Shown here: positions 8,625 to 18,286 of the stretch, one piece after another | How positions within the stretch are numbered: the first letter of the stretch is position 1 | Layout of the letters: each line of letters begins with the position of its first letter | Assembly (NCBI GenBank): GCA_937862885.1 | Contig: CALMEE010000009.1 | Location: 1-64,000 of the forward strand | Direction of reading: 5' to 3' | Length of the DNA stretch: 64,000 nucleotides | From: an uncultured Planctomycetaceae bacterium | GTDB taxonomy: Bacteria; Planctomycetota; Planctomycetia; Pirellulales; Pirellulaceae | Notes under the pieces: generated by a model | What the model saw: only the letters and a program-made list of their open reading frames with translations | What the model was told of the DNA's origin: nothing | The model's database searches: none | Made by a program: the position numbers and the translations under genes

Positions 8625-11600
8625 ATGATTTCGCGAAACGTCTCTGATGCATCCGCACCTAGCCACAAGTTGTTAGCATTTTTGCAAAAGCAGTGGAACG
8701 GCTTGAAGCAATCTGCTCAAGCCAACCGCAACGAAGGACTGCTGGTTCCAGTTGAGGATCTTGAAGATCGCGTCCTATTAAGTGCGATCTTTCCAGCGTA
8801 TGTTAATGGCGTTTTCACATTTGGCGACCCCAGCAACCCAGCTCCGTATGGATTGGAAAATACTTTCTTCCTCTCATCCAACCCCACTGCTACAAAAACA
8901 ATTTACTTAGACTTTACTGGCTTTCATTCGGTCAATAATGCTTGGGGTCATGATATCGTGTTCGATCCATTTGATCGCGATGGTGATCCCACAACGTTTT
9001 CGGAAGCAGAATTGATTGAGATCCAGCGTCAGTTCCAAAATGTGGCTGAAGATTATTATCCGTTTGACGTTAACGTCACGACGATGGAACCCGATGTCGA
9101 GGACCTGATCAATCGAGGTGGCGGGGATACGCGTTGGGGAATTCGCTCGCTGGCAACCCAACCCAAAGATGGGTTCGGAAATGGCATTGGCGGCGTTGCA
9201 TTCCTAAACAGTTTCTCTTGGAATTCGGATACTCCGGCCTTTACGTTTAACAAAGGCATCAACAACGGCGCGATGACTCATTCGCACGAGGTCGGCCATA
9301 CTTTGGGATTGCGGCATGATGGCTTGCCCGGCCAAAGTTATCATCCGGGTGTGGGGACTGGCCCAACTAGCTGGGGGCCGATTATGGGCGCTCCGTTCGG
9401 AAGAAGTTTGACACAATGGAGTCGAGGCGAATACCAAGGTGCCAATAATCTAGAGAATGATATTCAAATTATTACGACGAATCATGGTTTTGGATTCCGA
9501 CCCGATGATCATGGAGATACCGCGGCGACCGCCTCGGATATGACGATTCAAAATGAAACTGATGCTTCGGCATGGGGATTTATTGGTCGCCAAACCGATA
9601 TCGATTTCTTTAAGTTTAGCACGGGTACGGGCCAAGTTGATTTTGCCATCGAGCCATTTCAGGGCTTTGGAAATCTTGATATCTTGGCGAAGCTCTATGA
9701 CTCTTCCGGAAATCTAATCGCTGAAAGTAATCCGGTTGATGATATCAATGCCAGCTTTAGTTTGGAATTGGCTGCTGGCGTGTACTACCTATCAATCGAG
9801 GGCACCGGCAAACCTGGTGTCTATACGGACTATGGTAGTCTCGGGTTTTATTCAATCGTTGGGACGATCCCCGGGGGTGGCCCCGTTGATCCGTCAGTTT
9901 ACTTAGTCGGTGAGTCGGGATACATCGATTTGAGTAGCGATTGGATCACCGTAACCCTCAATGGGTTCTATGTCGATCCTGTAATCATTGCCTCATTGAA
10001 TTCGATTAATGATGGTCAACCGGCGACATTGCGCATCCGCAATGTCACGTCGAACAGCTTCGATATTCAAGTTGACAATTGGGATTATTTGCCGATTACG
10101 CACGGATTTGAATCCGTCAATTACCTCGTCGTTGAAGCTGGCATTCATACATTAGACAATGGTATAAGAATTGTGGCCGGCAATTCCGTCGTCAATCATG
10201 AATGGGCGCAGGTAAACTTTGTCGAGTCATTATCCTCCACGCCAGTTGTGCTGAGTCAGACGGTAACCCGCATCGGCGGTTCAGCGGTGGTAACTCGTAT
10301 GGATCAGGTTACTATTCAGGGCTTCAAACTCCGTTTGCAGGAAGAGGAGGCGGCTGACCAAAGGCATTCATTTGAAACGGTGAGTTGGATTGCTTTTGAA
10401 ACCGGCGTTTCGGTATTCGGTACCAAGAATATTGATATCGATTTCGTTGAAGACGTAACTCACAATCCAAAGAAATTCCAATTCAATCGAACGTTTGATG
10501 CTTTGCCTGGTGTCTTTGCGGCAATGCAAACGTTCCGTGGCAACAATACGGCAAACACGCGATTCGTCTCGTACACGAACGAAAGCGGATTCGTATTTAT
10601 TGAGGAAGAACAATCACTGGACGAAGAAGTCGGGCACGTGCCGGAGAGGATTGGCTACGTAGCGATTGACCTAGGCGACATCATTGGCGTGCGTGGCGTT
10701 GGGGAAATTGGTGAAATAGCCGACCTCAATCACCAGTGGCGCGTTGTCAATCTCGAGCAGACTTATTTGAATCCGGTCGTCGTAGCGGGCTTGGTTACGT
10801 ATAACGATAATGACCCGGTAACCGTTAGAATTCGCAACGTGACATCGAATAGCTTCGAGATCCGTCTGCAAGATTGGGGTTATTTCGATAGCTTCCATGC
10901 ACCAGAGCGGGTTGGCTATATGGTATTTGAGGCTGGTGTCCATAAGCTTGCCGATGGCACGATCATTGTCGCCAACAACGAAACGGTGAATCATAATTGG
11001 AAGACAATTGAATACGGTTTAGGTTTTTCGGACGCTCCAATTGTTTTCAGCCAAATGGCATCTGAAGTTGGGCCAGCATCTGCCACAACCCGCATGAAAG
11101 ATGTGGGCAACAAATCCTTCTCAGTACGTCTGCAAGAGGAAGAACTTGCTGATCAGATTCATAGTTTTGAGCGAGTTAGCTGGGTGGCAATGCAAACGGG
11201 CAGTTCGGCCTCGCCAATCCAATCCTTCCTCAGCCTGTTCTATGATGGCGTTTCTAGTGAAGAAACCGAAATCGAGTTCGCGCCAGGTTTGTTCTCACAA
11301 CGACCAGTCGTCTTTGGTAACATGCAGACGTTTCGAGATAGCGATCCTGCAACGTTGCGTTTGACGAGCCGCGGCGTTTCAAATACGTCGATGTTTGTTT
11401 TTGTGGAAGAAGAGACCTCGTGGGACAAAGAAACGGATCATGATGTCGAAGCAGTTGGTATCTTTGCGATCGGCTCAACGGGTTTTGTGAAAGGAACGAC
11501 AACGCAGCGATTTAGGACCGTTATCGATATTGATGGTTTACAGGCCTCACCACAATCCGACTTCGGATTTTCATCGGTACCCTTTGATGTGCGTTTTGCT

Positions 11601-12008
11601 GTGGTTCCCAGAATTACGTTTATTCAAAATGGGCCAGTGATTGAAGAAACAGCGTTTCCGTTCGCGTATGGTCATCATGACCATGATGATGACGATGATC
11701 ATGACCACGAGCGGATAGGCATGAACAACGTGGCGTTTGCTGTCCTCAATCAATCACAAGTATCGAATAAGCAGGTGGCTGAAAACGTAGCCATCGCGCC
11801 GGCGAGCGTAAAGCCGCTCTCCAGTTTATTCTCTGCAAACGAAATGGAGAATTCTGTGATCCGATTAGGCGGTAACGAGCACAAGGGACTCGACAAGACG
11901 GACCGCGTGATTACGTTGACTCGGATCTTCGATGAGAAGCCAGAGGAATCATTCGTGCTGGATCAAATCGATAATGAAATTTTCAAATTAAAATTGTCGG
12001 CGCTTTAG
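8625..12008 (+). CDS. LEPRxLL-type exported metzincin-like metallopeptidase with tandem H-type-lectin-like repeats
   Basis: 1127 residues. Residues 46-54 read LEDRVLLSA, a variant of the planctomycete LEPRxLL N-terminal sorting motif found on giant exported proteins. A zinc-peptidase motif HEVGHTLGLRH (H221, E222, H225, H231) with a following Met-turn candidate (PIMGAPFG) marks a metzincin-type catalytic domain. Residues about 300-420 resemble a bacterial pre-peptidase C-terminal (PPC) domain (TDIDFFKFSTG). Residues about 428-958 hold two copies of a roughly 265-residue unit, each made of three beta-rich subdomains resembling H-type lectin repeats (RIRNVTSNSF and SFERVSWVA motifs recur). Near the C-terminus is a His/Asp-rich metal-binding-like tract (about 11669-11710). 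The ATG is supported by AGAGGA about nine bases upstream. Likely cell-surface or secreted. Proteolytic activity is inferred, not shown. Confidence 0.8.
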   Translation: MISRNVSDASAPSHKLLAFLQKQWNGLKQSAQANRNEGLLVPVEDLEDRVLLSAIFPAYVNGVFTFGDPSNPAPYGLENTFFLSSNPTATKTIYLDFTGFHSVNNAWGHDIVFDPFDRDGDPTTFSEAELIEIQRQFQNVAEDYYPFDVNVTTMEPDVEDLINRGGGDTRWGIRSLATQPKDGFGNGIGGVAFLNSFSWNSDTPAFTFNKGINNGAMTHSHEVGHTLGLRHDGLPGQSYHPGVGTGPTSWGPIMGAPFGRSLTQWSRGEYQGANNLENDIQIITTNHGFGFRPDDHGDTAATASDMTIQNETDASAWGFIGRQTDIDFFKFSTGTGQVDFAIEPFQGFGNLDILAKLYDSSGNLIAESNPVDDINASFSLELAAGVYYLSIEGTGKPGVYTDYGSLGFYSIVGTIPGGGPVDPSVYLVGESGYIDLSSDWITVTLNGFYVDPVIIASLNSINDGQPATLRIRNVTSNSFDIQVDNWDYLPITHGFESVNYLVVEAGIHTLDNGIRIVAGNSVVNHEWAQVNFVESLSSTPVVLSQTVTRIGGSAVVTRMDQVTIQGFKLRLQEEEAADQRHSFETVSWIAFETGVSVFGTKNIDIDFVEDVTHNPKKFQFNRTFDALPGVFAAMQTFRGNNTANTRFVSYTNESGFVFIEEEQSLDEEVGHVPERIGYVAIDLGDIIGVRGVGEIGEIADLNHQWRVVNLEQTYLNPVVVAGLVTYNDNDPVTVRIRNVTSNSFEIRLQDWGYFDSFHAPERVGYMVFEAGVHKLADGTIIVANNETVNHNWKTIEYGLGFSDAPIVFSQMASEVGPASATTRMKDVGNKSFSVRLQEEELADQIHSFERVSWVAMQTGSSASPIQSFLSLFYDGVSSEETEIEFAPGLFSQRPVVFGNMQTFRDSDPATLRLTSRGVSNTSMFVFVEEETSWDKETDHDVEAVGIFAIGSTGFVKGTTTQRFRTVIDIDGLQASPQSDFGFSSVPFDVRFAVVPRITFIQNGPVIEETAFPFAYGHHDHDDDDDHDHERIGMNNVAFAVLNQSQVSNKQVAENVAIAPASVKPLSSLFSANEMENSVIRLGGNEHKGLDKTDRVITLTRIFDEKPEESFVLDQIDNEIFKLKLSAL
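9906..11493 (+). repeat. in-frame tandem duplication of a ~265-codon module inside the LEPRxLL protein
   Basis: Corresponding motifs fall almost exactly 795 bases apart: the RIRNVTSNSF block is encoded at 10032 and again at 10827, and GESGYIDL near 9909 matches GEIGEIADL near 10701. Each module has three beta-rich subdomains of about 88 residues, giving six in all. The copies are diverged at DNA level, so the duplication is old. Confidence 0.75.
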
Positions 12009-12067
12009 TCGTTCTCATTGCGCTGCGTACGCATAACGAAGAACCGTTTTTGTTGAGTCGCGGCCGT

Positions 12068-12736
12068 TCAATGAATCGTGCGGATTTCGTCGAGTGTTTT
12101 TTTCACAATCCGAGGAACGGTCGCGTTTTCGGCTGGATAGCCGACCACCAAAATTAGAAATGGACGTTCGTGGCCAGGTCGACCCAAGATTTCATTGAGA
12201 AATTTCATGGGGCTGGGTGTGTGGGTTAATGTCGCGATACCGCAAGCATGCAATGCAGATATCAACATTCCTGTAGCGATTCCGACCGATTCGTTGACGT
12301 AATAATTTTTGATTTGCCTTCCATCTTCCATTAGCGAAATTGTTTTGGCAAATATCACAATGAGATAAGGCGCGATTTCCAGGAATGGTTTGTGTTCGTC
12401 GGTTCCCAACGGTGCCAACGCATCTAACCATGCTTGCGGCGCGCGACCGTTGTAAAACTCCTTCTCCTCCTGTTCGGCCGCTAAACGTATCTCGCGTTTT
12501 ATTGCGGTGCTTTTGACCAAAGCAAAATGCCATGGTTGCAGATTTGCCCCGTTCGGTGCCGTGCCAGCGCTCATTAGACACCAGTCGATGACTTCTTCTG
12601 GAATCATCTTGTCGGAAAAATGACGAATCGTACGCCTCTGTTTCAACTGCTCGTAAAACGACTGGGCACGTTGCAACTGCTGTGAGTCCGAGAGTTGCGG
12701 TAAACCTTGAAAAGGCTCGAATTCGAAAGTACTCAT
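12068..12736 (-). CDS. nitroreductase-fold flavoprotein, iodotyrosine-deiodinase (IYD)-like
   Basis: 222 residues of the FMN-dependent nitroreductase superfamily. The N-terminal RRTIRHFS phosphate-binding region, the [15 protein letters not shown] block and the C-terminal [19 protein letters not shown] segment followed by ATVPRI and KTLDEI match the iodotyrosine deiodinase-like subgroup, which carries out reductive dehalogenation or related reductions. In the active-site lid the segment [18 protein letters not shown] replaces the eukaryotic substrate-binding region, and the lysine of the Glu/Tyr/Lys triad does not appear to be kept, so substrate cannot be assumed. ATG start. It converges with the upstream LEPRxLL gene (59-base gap). 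Single gene. Confidence 0.85.
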   Translation of the reverse strand: MSTFEFEPFQGLPQLSDSQQLQRAQSFYEQLKQRRTIRHFSDKMIPEEVIDWCLMSAGTAPNGANLQPWHFALVKSTAIKREIRLAAEQEEKEFYNGRAPQAWLDALAPLGTDEHKPFLEIAPYLIVIFAKTISLMEDGRQIKNYYVNESVGIATGMLISALHACGIATLTHTPSPMKFLNEILGRPGHERPFLILVVGYPAENATVPRIVKKTLDEIRTIH

Positions 12737-12944
12737 CTCAATTTGATTCCAAACAATGCGTAGGTTGGAGCCAGGGTAATCATCATTGCAAAATTAAAAC
12801 GGTATCTAAGGCCCCCAATCGCAAATGCGAGGAGACTCCAGCATCTTTCCTAGGAGAGATTACCCCATCGCGGAAAAGTCACGTTGAAGATGTGAATGGA
12901 GCGAATCGAATGACACAGTTTAAACCCCGAATTTATGCCATCCA

Positions 12945-15239
12945 TTACTGCTCGATACCGCCACCCCTCAAGGCATCCGAAGTTTTAATGTCGCCCTGAC
13001 CTTCGGCCAGAACAAGTCGCTCCCTGGCCAATTCCCCTCGACTAAGGCGCATAGCCGACCAAAGTTGCCCTAATTCCTGGATGTCGCTCTTGGATAGTGT
13101 AGACGAAGCGTAAGCCATTTGGCAATAAAGATCGGCCAAATGTTGCGGCCACTTCTTTAACGAAGGACTGTGATTTTGGACTGCTTTCGCAAACTCAAAT
13201 GGGGTTTGATCGCTCTCGCGAGCGCACTTGTTTTCATATCCCCAAGCTTCCATTGCTTCAAATGTATATTTCACGACTTGCTGCGGCGTCATCGAATCGA
13301 CGGCGTTACTCAAAAACGGATCTTGAAAATGCACAAATTGAGCCCGAATTCCAATCGAATTAGGGAGGCCCGCAGCCATGACATCGTCGCTGGCTTGCCG
13401 CTTCCGACTGAATAATCGGCTCCACAGGTTTTTAAGTTCTTCGATAAAATGATGCCACGCCCGTCGAACTTCCGCACGGTAGCGATACAACATGAAGAGT
13501 CCCACGATCAGGAATACGAGCCATAATAACATTTTGAGAAAGGTTCCGAGCCAATTCAAAACCGATGACATCGATTCAGGTTGTTGTTTGGGTGCATTGC
13601 GAAGTTTTTTGTCACCCTGCGATCGAGAATCACGTTGCCCCGCATTGGATCTTCCGGAATCGTCCTCTTCTCGTGTTTCACTATTTTCAGCTTGTCGATT
13701 ATCCGAATATTGATTGGGTGGTTGAAAGGGCTGTGACTGTTCACGTTTTTGTTCCGACAAACTTTTTTGATTCTTTTCAGGCTCGAATCCACCTGCGGAC
13801 TTTGTTTGTTCTTGTCGACTCGCTTTGTCCTTCGATTCGTCGTTCGCCAGTGAAGAACCATCATTTTGGTTTTCACCGTCACGATTTGGCGTGGTTTTTG
13901 CGGATGTTTCAACCTCGGTCTTGCCGCCATTTTCCTTGTTCCGGTCGCCACTCTGGGAATTCGACTTATCAGGTGCCTTGGATCCGCTGTCGGATTTTTC
14001 GTGATCGGCCCTCGATTGGTTCTGTTGGGAATTATTTGAGCCTTTGCCTTCGCCGCGCTTGTTGGCATCGTTGCCTGACTGCGACTCTCCACTTTTTCCT
14101 GGAACTTGCCGAGTACCTTGGTTGCTCATTGCTTGCGAGTCTGCTGATTTCGAATCAGTACCGGAAGCTGCGTCCTTACCACTGCCTCGATCTGGCATGT
14201 CCGAGCTTTCGCGGGGATTTGGTCCCGTTTGAATCGACGGTGTGCTTTCCGTAGGGGCAGAACCCTGCATGCTCCACAACGAATCAATTAACTCACTAGT
14301 TTTCGCTTCGATGCGTGGTACCCAACCAGCGATTGAAAAATTCGAAGTGGGTCGCGGCATCCAAAATGTAACAGCAATAATGACGAGCGTTAACACAATG
14401 CCAAGTAGGATCCAATTTTTGGCAACTCCTAATGAGATCATCGCATTGCGTTGTTCAAGGTATCGGTTCAAGCCAATTAAGCTCGTCAACATGAGAAGCG
14501 TCAATGCTGCACTCATGTAAACCGCAAAGTAGCTGGGGATCAAATGCCGGCCGGCAACATTCGAGGGGTGTATCAAGGCCTGTCCCAAACCAAATATTGG
14601 AAACCCGGCAAGCACAAAATAAAACACCCAAAGACCAGGCATATTCGACTGGCGACGCCCAAACAAAAAGTGGCGTAAGCGAGACCAACTCGACGCACTG
14701 GGAGGCTGTTGTATCTGGGAGCCACCAACTCGGAATGGTGAGACGCGTTCATCATCACTTGGTGTAGATGGCTGATTCGATGCGCTGGCCAGCAGCACTG
14801 CACGGTTCTTTGACTCTCTGAATATTCGCAACTGATGCTTGACGACATCCACGATCCCTTGAGCCGATGTGTCTCGCGTCCCATCGATGAACGTGACATC
14901 CCAAGTTAGTCGTCCCGCCGCCCACCAAACAAACGCAATGACTGGAATCAACCCAATGATTGAAACATAAGTCGAAGATGCGACAATAATCGCCGCCGCC
15001 AGCAACAAGCCATACATCGCCGCGCGTTCAACGCCAAATTGAATAGAAATTCTGCTGATCAGGACGGCTGCAATCGTGAACAAGGAAAATTTGAACTTGA
15101 GCGTATCGGTATGTAGGCCCCCGTGAACAATTTCCAACGCCAGGTATGCCAGACTCCCTACCATCAACATGATAAGCAGCGGGCCGAGCAACTCAACTAG
15201 AATGACACCGATTCGGTTTATGTGTCTATTTTCAGCCAT
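12945..15239 (-). CDS. polytopic membrane protein with Ser/Gln/Asn-rich linker and C-terminal DUF4129 domain
   Basis: 764 residues. Several membrane segments lie in residues about 10-115 and three more at about 205-310. These are followed by a remarkable low-complexity linker of about 230 residues (about 325-556) rich in Ser, Gln, Asn, Asp, Lys and Gly, then another membrane segment (about 563-590, MLLWLVFLIVGLFML). The C-terminal region (about 660-745, MTPQQVVKYTFEAMEAWG and TPFEFAKAV) is a DUF4129 domain, commonly found at the C-terminus of transglutaminase-like membrane proteins or beside MoxR/DUF58 operons. No transglutaminase core is visible here, so only the accessory part is present. 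Cyclophilin follows 257 bases upstream on the same strand. Function unknown, envelope-located by inference. Confidence 0.75.
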   Translation of the reverse strand: MAENRHINRIGVILVELLGPLLIMLMVGSLAYLALEIVHGGLHTDTLKFKFSLFTIAAVLISRISIQFGVERAAMYGLLLAAAIIVASSTYVSIIGLIPVIAFVWWAAGRLTWDVTFIDGTRDTSAQGIVDVVKHQLRIFRESKNRAVLLASASNQPSTPSDDERVSPFRVGGSQIQQPPSASSWSRLRHFLFGRRQSNMPGLWVFYFVLAGFPIFGLGQALIHPSNVAGRHLIPSYFAVYMSAALTLLMLTSLIGLNRYLEQRNAMISLGVAKNWILLGIVLTLVIIAVTFWMPRPTSNFSIAGWVPRIEAKTSELIDSLWSMQGSAPTESTPSIQTGPNPRESSDMPDRGSGKDAASGTDSKSADSQAMSNQGTRQVPGKSGESQSGNDANKRGEGKGSNNSQQNQSRADHEKSDSGSKAPDKSNSQSGDRNKENGGKTEVETSAKTTPNRDGENQNDGSSLANDESKDKASRQEQTKSAGGFEPEKNQKSLSEQKREQSQPFQPPNQYSDNRQAENSETREEDDSGRSNAGQRDSRSQGDKKLRNAPKQQPESMSSVLNWLGTFLKMLLWLVFLIVGLFMLYRYRAEVRRAWHHFIEELKNLWSRLFSRKRQASDDVMAAGLPNSIGIRAQFVHFQDPFLSNAVDSMTPQQVVKYTFEAMEAWGYENKCARESDQTPFEFAKAVQNHSPSLKKWPQHLADLYCQMAYASSTLSKSDIQELGQLWSAMRLSRGELARERLVLAEGQGDIKTSDALRGGGIEQ

Positions 15240-15496
15240 GGACAGGACTGCAATCGAATTTCGCCGCGCGATGATTGGAGAGAAATATTCTTTGCTACTC
15301 TATTGTAGACTGCATGAACGTCACGGCCAGTTATCGTTGGCAAATTTTCCGGCAGCTAAGGTTGCCGAACCAAGCACTTCGAAGTCATCCACATGTCGCA
15401 TTGTTGCCAGAAGCGGCAGGACGCACCGAGTCCATTTTTTGGTTCAAATCCACGAATATGGGAAGACTCGCTCGTCTGCCAAATGCGCTGGTACTT

Positions 15497-15928
15497 TTAA
15501 CGACTGACAACCTTGACTGAGGTCAATTTGTCACCTTGGCGAATAGTATTGACGACGTCTTGACCTTCGATCACTCGCCCAAAAACAGAATGTTTGCCGT
15601 CAAGCCAGGGACACGCGACGTGAGTTATAAAGAATTGAGAGCCATTCGTGTTGGGCCCAGAGTTGGCCATCGATAAGATCCCAGGCCCGTCGTGCTTGCA
15701 GTCTGGATGAAATTCGTCGGCAAATTTGTATCCGGGTCCACCCGTTCCGTTCCCAACAGGGCAACCACCTTGGATCATGAAATCACTGATCACGCGATGA
15801 AAGGTTAATCCGTCGTAAAAACCTTCACTGGCAAGCTTCTCGAAATTGGCCACGGTTTTTGGCGTCTTATCATCAAACAACTCTAATTCAATTGCGCCTT
15901 TGGGTGTGTCAATGATTGCGATCTTCAC
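15497..15928 (-). CDS. cyclophilin-type peptidyl-prolyl cis-trans isomerase
   Basis: 143 residues from a GTG start at 15928, forming a compact single-domain cyclophilin that speeds proline cis-trans isomerisation. Active-site residues are visible in the LTFHRVI (Phe-His-Arg), DFMIQGG (Gln), GSQFFIT (Phe) and [12 protein letters not shown] (Trp, His) blocks, all expected for an active enzyme. The GTG is preferred over an in-frame upstream ATG at 15970 because AGGA sits eight bases before it and family members start at this [10 protein letters not shown] segment. No signal peptide, so it is likely cytoplasmic. It is divergent from the 16184 gene. Confidence 0.93.
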   Translation of the reverse strand: MKIAIIDTPKGAIELELFDDKTPKTVANFEKLASEGFYDGLTFHRVISDFMIQGGCPVGNGTGGPGYKFADEFHPDCKHDGPGILSMANSGPNTNGSQFFITHVACPWLDGKHSVFGRVIEGQDVVNTIRQGDKLTSVKVVSR

Positions 15929-16183
15929 GTATCTCGTCCTATGTTTGCATACCTGTGGGTAATTATTCAAATTCGTCTCTGTGTGTTAACAAGTTTTTGG
16001 GTACGAAACAAGGGGGAGGAAGTCTTGTCCCAAATTTGAAGCTTGGTAATCGCCGCTTTGACGTCGACAAGCAGACTCATCGCCAGTTTTTTCTGGTGAA
16101 TGCCAATAGACGGTTTGCCCAAATCTGGATTTTTTCCGATAATTCCAGTTTCCATTGCCAAAGCGAACAAAAGTCGAAAAATC

Positions 16184-16663
16184 ATGTCATTTGAAGAGAA
16201 ATTAAAGCAGGCGATTGAGCGCGGACAACAGCGTTCGCGCAATCTAGCCAACGAGGAAAAAAGGCGGCAATTAACGGATGATGAATATCGTAGGAAACAT
16301 ACTGAGTTCCGCTTGCGTATATCTGATGAGATAGAAACTGTGCTCAAGAAGGTAGTCGATCACCTGCCTGGTTTTAGGTACGAAACCGTGTTTGGCGATA
16401 AGGGATGGGGAGGCGCGATTTACCGAGACGACGTCCTCATCCAGAACGGAAAACGCAACACGTTTTATAGTCGTCTCGAAATCGCTGTACGCCCCTATTC
16501 GTCGATCAAGGTTGTTGAGTTGGTTAGCAAGGGGACGGTACGAAATCAGGAAATCTTCATGAGAAATTTTCATGAGCAAATTGATCTTGCGGAACTAGAT
16601 AGCTTTTTGCAATCGGTCGACCAATGGGCGTTGGAGTACGCCGAGCAATTTGTTACGGGGTAA
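16184..16663 (+). CDS. conserved planctomycete protein of unknown function
   Basis: 159 residues from the ATG at 16184 (MSFEEKLKQAIERGQQRS). The N-terminal third is a charged helix rich in Lys, Arg and Glu. The rest is mixed alpha/beta with a conserved-looking ETVFGDKGWGGAIYRDD core. I recognise similar proteins only from planctomycete genomes, without an assigned function. An in-frame ATG at 16100 exists, but the residues it adds are not typical and MSFEEKL is the usual family start. It lies nine bases upstream of the DUF1571 gene on the same strand, indicating a two-gene operon. Confidence 0.7.
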   Translation: MSFEEKLKQAIERGQQRSRNLANEEKRRQLTDDEYRRKHTEFRLRISDEIETVLKKVVDHLPGFRYETVFGDKGWGGAIYRDDVLIQNGKRNTFYSRLEIAVRPYSSIKVVELVSKGTVRNQEIFMRNFHEQIDLAELDSFLQSVDQWALEYAEQFVTG

Positions 16664-16672
16664 GAGTCAGTG

Positions 16673-17662
16673 ATGGAAGAGAAGCATACGGAAGTTGAAC
16701 AAAGTGTGTTGACCAACGATGAACGCCGATCCAGTGTCCACGTATTCCTCGGATTAACAATTGTCTGCATTTCATTAATTTCCTTCGTCGCGTTTGGATA
16801 TTGGCGAACGCGAGTTGCCGGCACTTCTTCATATAACGAGGCCGTGCACGCTCCAGAAATCGAACATCAAGGTTCGCCGTCAGATGCCGCTTCTGAACGC
16901 CGCGGAAGTATTACTGATCTGTTGTTGGACCATCCTTTGGAACAGGCTGCCCATCCGCTCGATCCAGCGCTGATCGTTGCGCAAGCGGGCTTGGACTACC
17001 TGCAGAATTTTGTGTTCGATTATACCGCTGTCGTGGCAAAACAAGAGCGAGTCGATGAAGTATTGCTGGAACAAGAATTCTTCGAATGCAAGATTCGGTA
17101 CGCGCGAACTGTGAATGGGAAAGACATTCCCAAGAGCTTTTACCTTAAATTCGTAAAGCCAAAACGCATTGCAGGAAGAGAAGTGCTTTGGGTTGAAGGA
17201 TGGAATCGCAATCGCTTGCTGGCGCGTGAGGCAGGCTTGCTCGGAATTGTCTCCGTCAGCCTAAATCCGACGGAGCGTTTGGCAATGACCGGCAACCGCT
17301 ACCCAATCACCGAACTGGGAATGGAGAACCTAATCAAACGCATGATCGAAAAGGGGGAACGAGCACGGCAGTCAGAAGATTGCCAAGTAACCTACGATCG
17401 AGATATCGAAATCGACGGCAAAAAGGGAACGTTGATTACAATTACCCAGCCACGACAAATGCCCGATGCTGAATTTTACCAAGCCAAAATCTACATTGAT
17501 GACGAAAACAATTTACCCGTCGGCTATGAAGGTTTCTGGTGGCCTGAAACTGAAGGTGGACCACCTCTGTTGATCGAGAGCTATTTCTATTCCGATGTGA
17601 AAGTGAATGTTGGATTAACGGATCTGGATTTCGACCGCAACAACCCCGATTATCGGTTTTGA
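16673..17662 (+). CDS. DUF1571 domain-containing membrane-anchored protein
   Basis: 329 residues from the ATG at 16673 (a GTG at 16670 is adjacent in frame). A single N-terminal membrane segment (FLGLTIVCISLISFVAFGYW) anchors a DUF1571 domain that starts around LDPALIVAQAGLDYLQNFVFDYTAV and ends at the C-terminus. DUF1571 proteins resemble the LolA-like outer-membrane lipoprotein-sorting fold in their beta-sheet pattern, but their biochemical role is not established. Translationally close to the preceding small gene (nine-base gap). It converges with the DsbD-N-like gene, with only 12 bases between stops. Confidence 0.85.
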   Translation: MEEKHTEVEQSVLTNDERRSSVHVFLGLTIVCISLISFVAFGYWRTRVAGTSSYNEAVHAPEIEHQGSPSDAASERRGSITDLLLDHPLEQAAHPLDPALIVAQAGLDYLQNFVFDYTAVVAKQERVDEVLLEQEFFECKIRYARTVNGKDIPKSFYLKFVKPKRIAGREVLWVEGWNRNRLLAREAGLLGIVSVSLNPTERLAMTGNRYPITELGMENLIKRMIEKGERARQSEDCQVTYDRDIEIDGKKGTLITITQPRQMPDAEFYQAKIYIDDENNLPVGYEGFWWPETEGGPPLLIESYFYSDVKVNVGLTDLDFDRNNPDYRF

Positions 17663-17674
17663 GTCAGCCTGCGG

Positions 17675-18286
17675 CTACCGCGTTGCGTCATCGTCCACTT
17701 CATAGAATCCGCCAAATTTGACCTCGACTTTGTGGTCCGAAATCGGAAAGCACATTTGGCCGTCAGTCGTGCACATTTGCCCGTGGACGCGTAGCTCTAT
17801 CTTAAGATGACGGGCCGCCGATGGAGTCAACTCAAGCACTTCGAAAGGTGCCCAAAACAAAACGTCTTCCTCGTAAACGGCAACAGTGCCTCCTGCGGTC
17901 GTTTCATCTTTCTTGATTCGGGGGCGGCTTCGAGCGACAAACTTGCCGCACACGAAATTCGGATTCTGCAATACGCTCAACTTCGTGAACGGCAACGTTG
18001 GATCCTCATGTTCTAATGCGTAGATTGAAGCCCCTGGAGCTAGATTCGCCGTGACAAGTATGACTCCATTGGTTTTGCCTTGCTCAATTTGGAATTCAGC
18101 AGAGAACTTTATAAAGTCTTCTAATTTTGGCTCATTCGAGGAATCCACGCTGAAAAACGCCGTTTGCGCGTCGACCGCTGCGACAAACCCCATCAACGAA
18201 ACGATCGCCATGGCAATGATTTTCGATATTCCTGACACAGCAGTTGCGAAAGATGACCAGTAATTGCAGTGTCGCTCGGCTTTCAT
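17675..18286 (-). CDS. exported DsbD N-terminal-domain-like protein
   Basis: 203 residues from the ATG at 18286, which has GAGG ten bases upstream. An in-frame ATG at 18364 would add 26 residues ahead of the signal. A signal peptide-like segment (KIIAMAIVSLMGFVAAVDAQ) precedes one domain resembling the N-terminal periplasmic domain of the thiol:disulfide interchange protein DsbD, with a C-terminal cysteine pair spaced CTTDGQMC followed by FP, as in the redox-active pair of that domain. There is no membrane or thioredoxin domain after it, so it is a stand-alone version and shorter than DsbD. Likely takes part in extracytoplasmic redox or electron delivery. Partner unknown. Confidence 0.75.
   Translation of the reverse strand: MKAERHCNYWSSFATAVSGISKIIAMAIVSLMGFVAAVDAQTAFFSVDSSNEPKLEDFIKFSAEFQIEQGKTNGVILVTANLAPGASIYALEHEDPTLPFTKLSVLQNPNFVCGKFVARSRPRIKKDETTAGGTVAVYEEDVLFWAPFEVLELTPSAARHLKIELRVHGQMCTTDGQMCFPISDHKVEVKFGGFYEVDDDATR

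Noticed and set aside
13565-14254. Long plus-strand open frame opposite the DUF4129 gene
   Set aside because: It lies opposite the low-complexity linker, whose biased codons keep the complementary frame open. No protein-like features.
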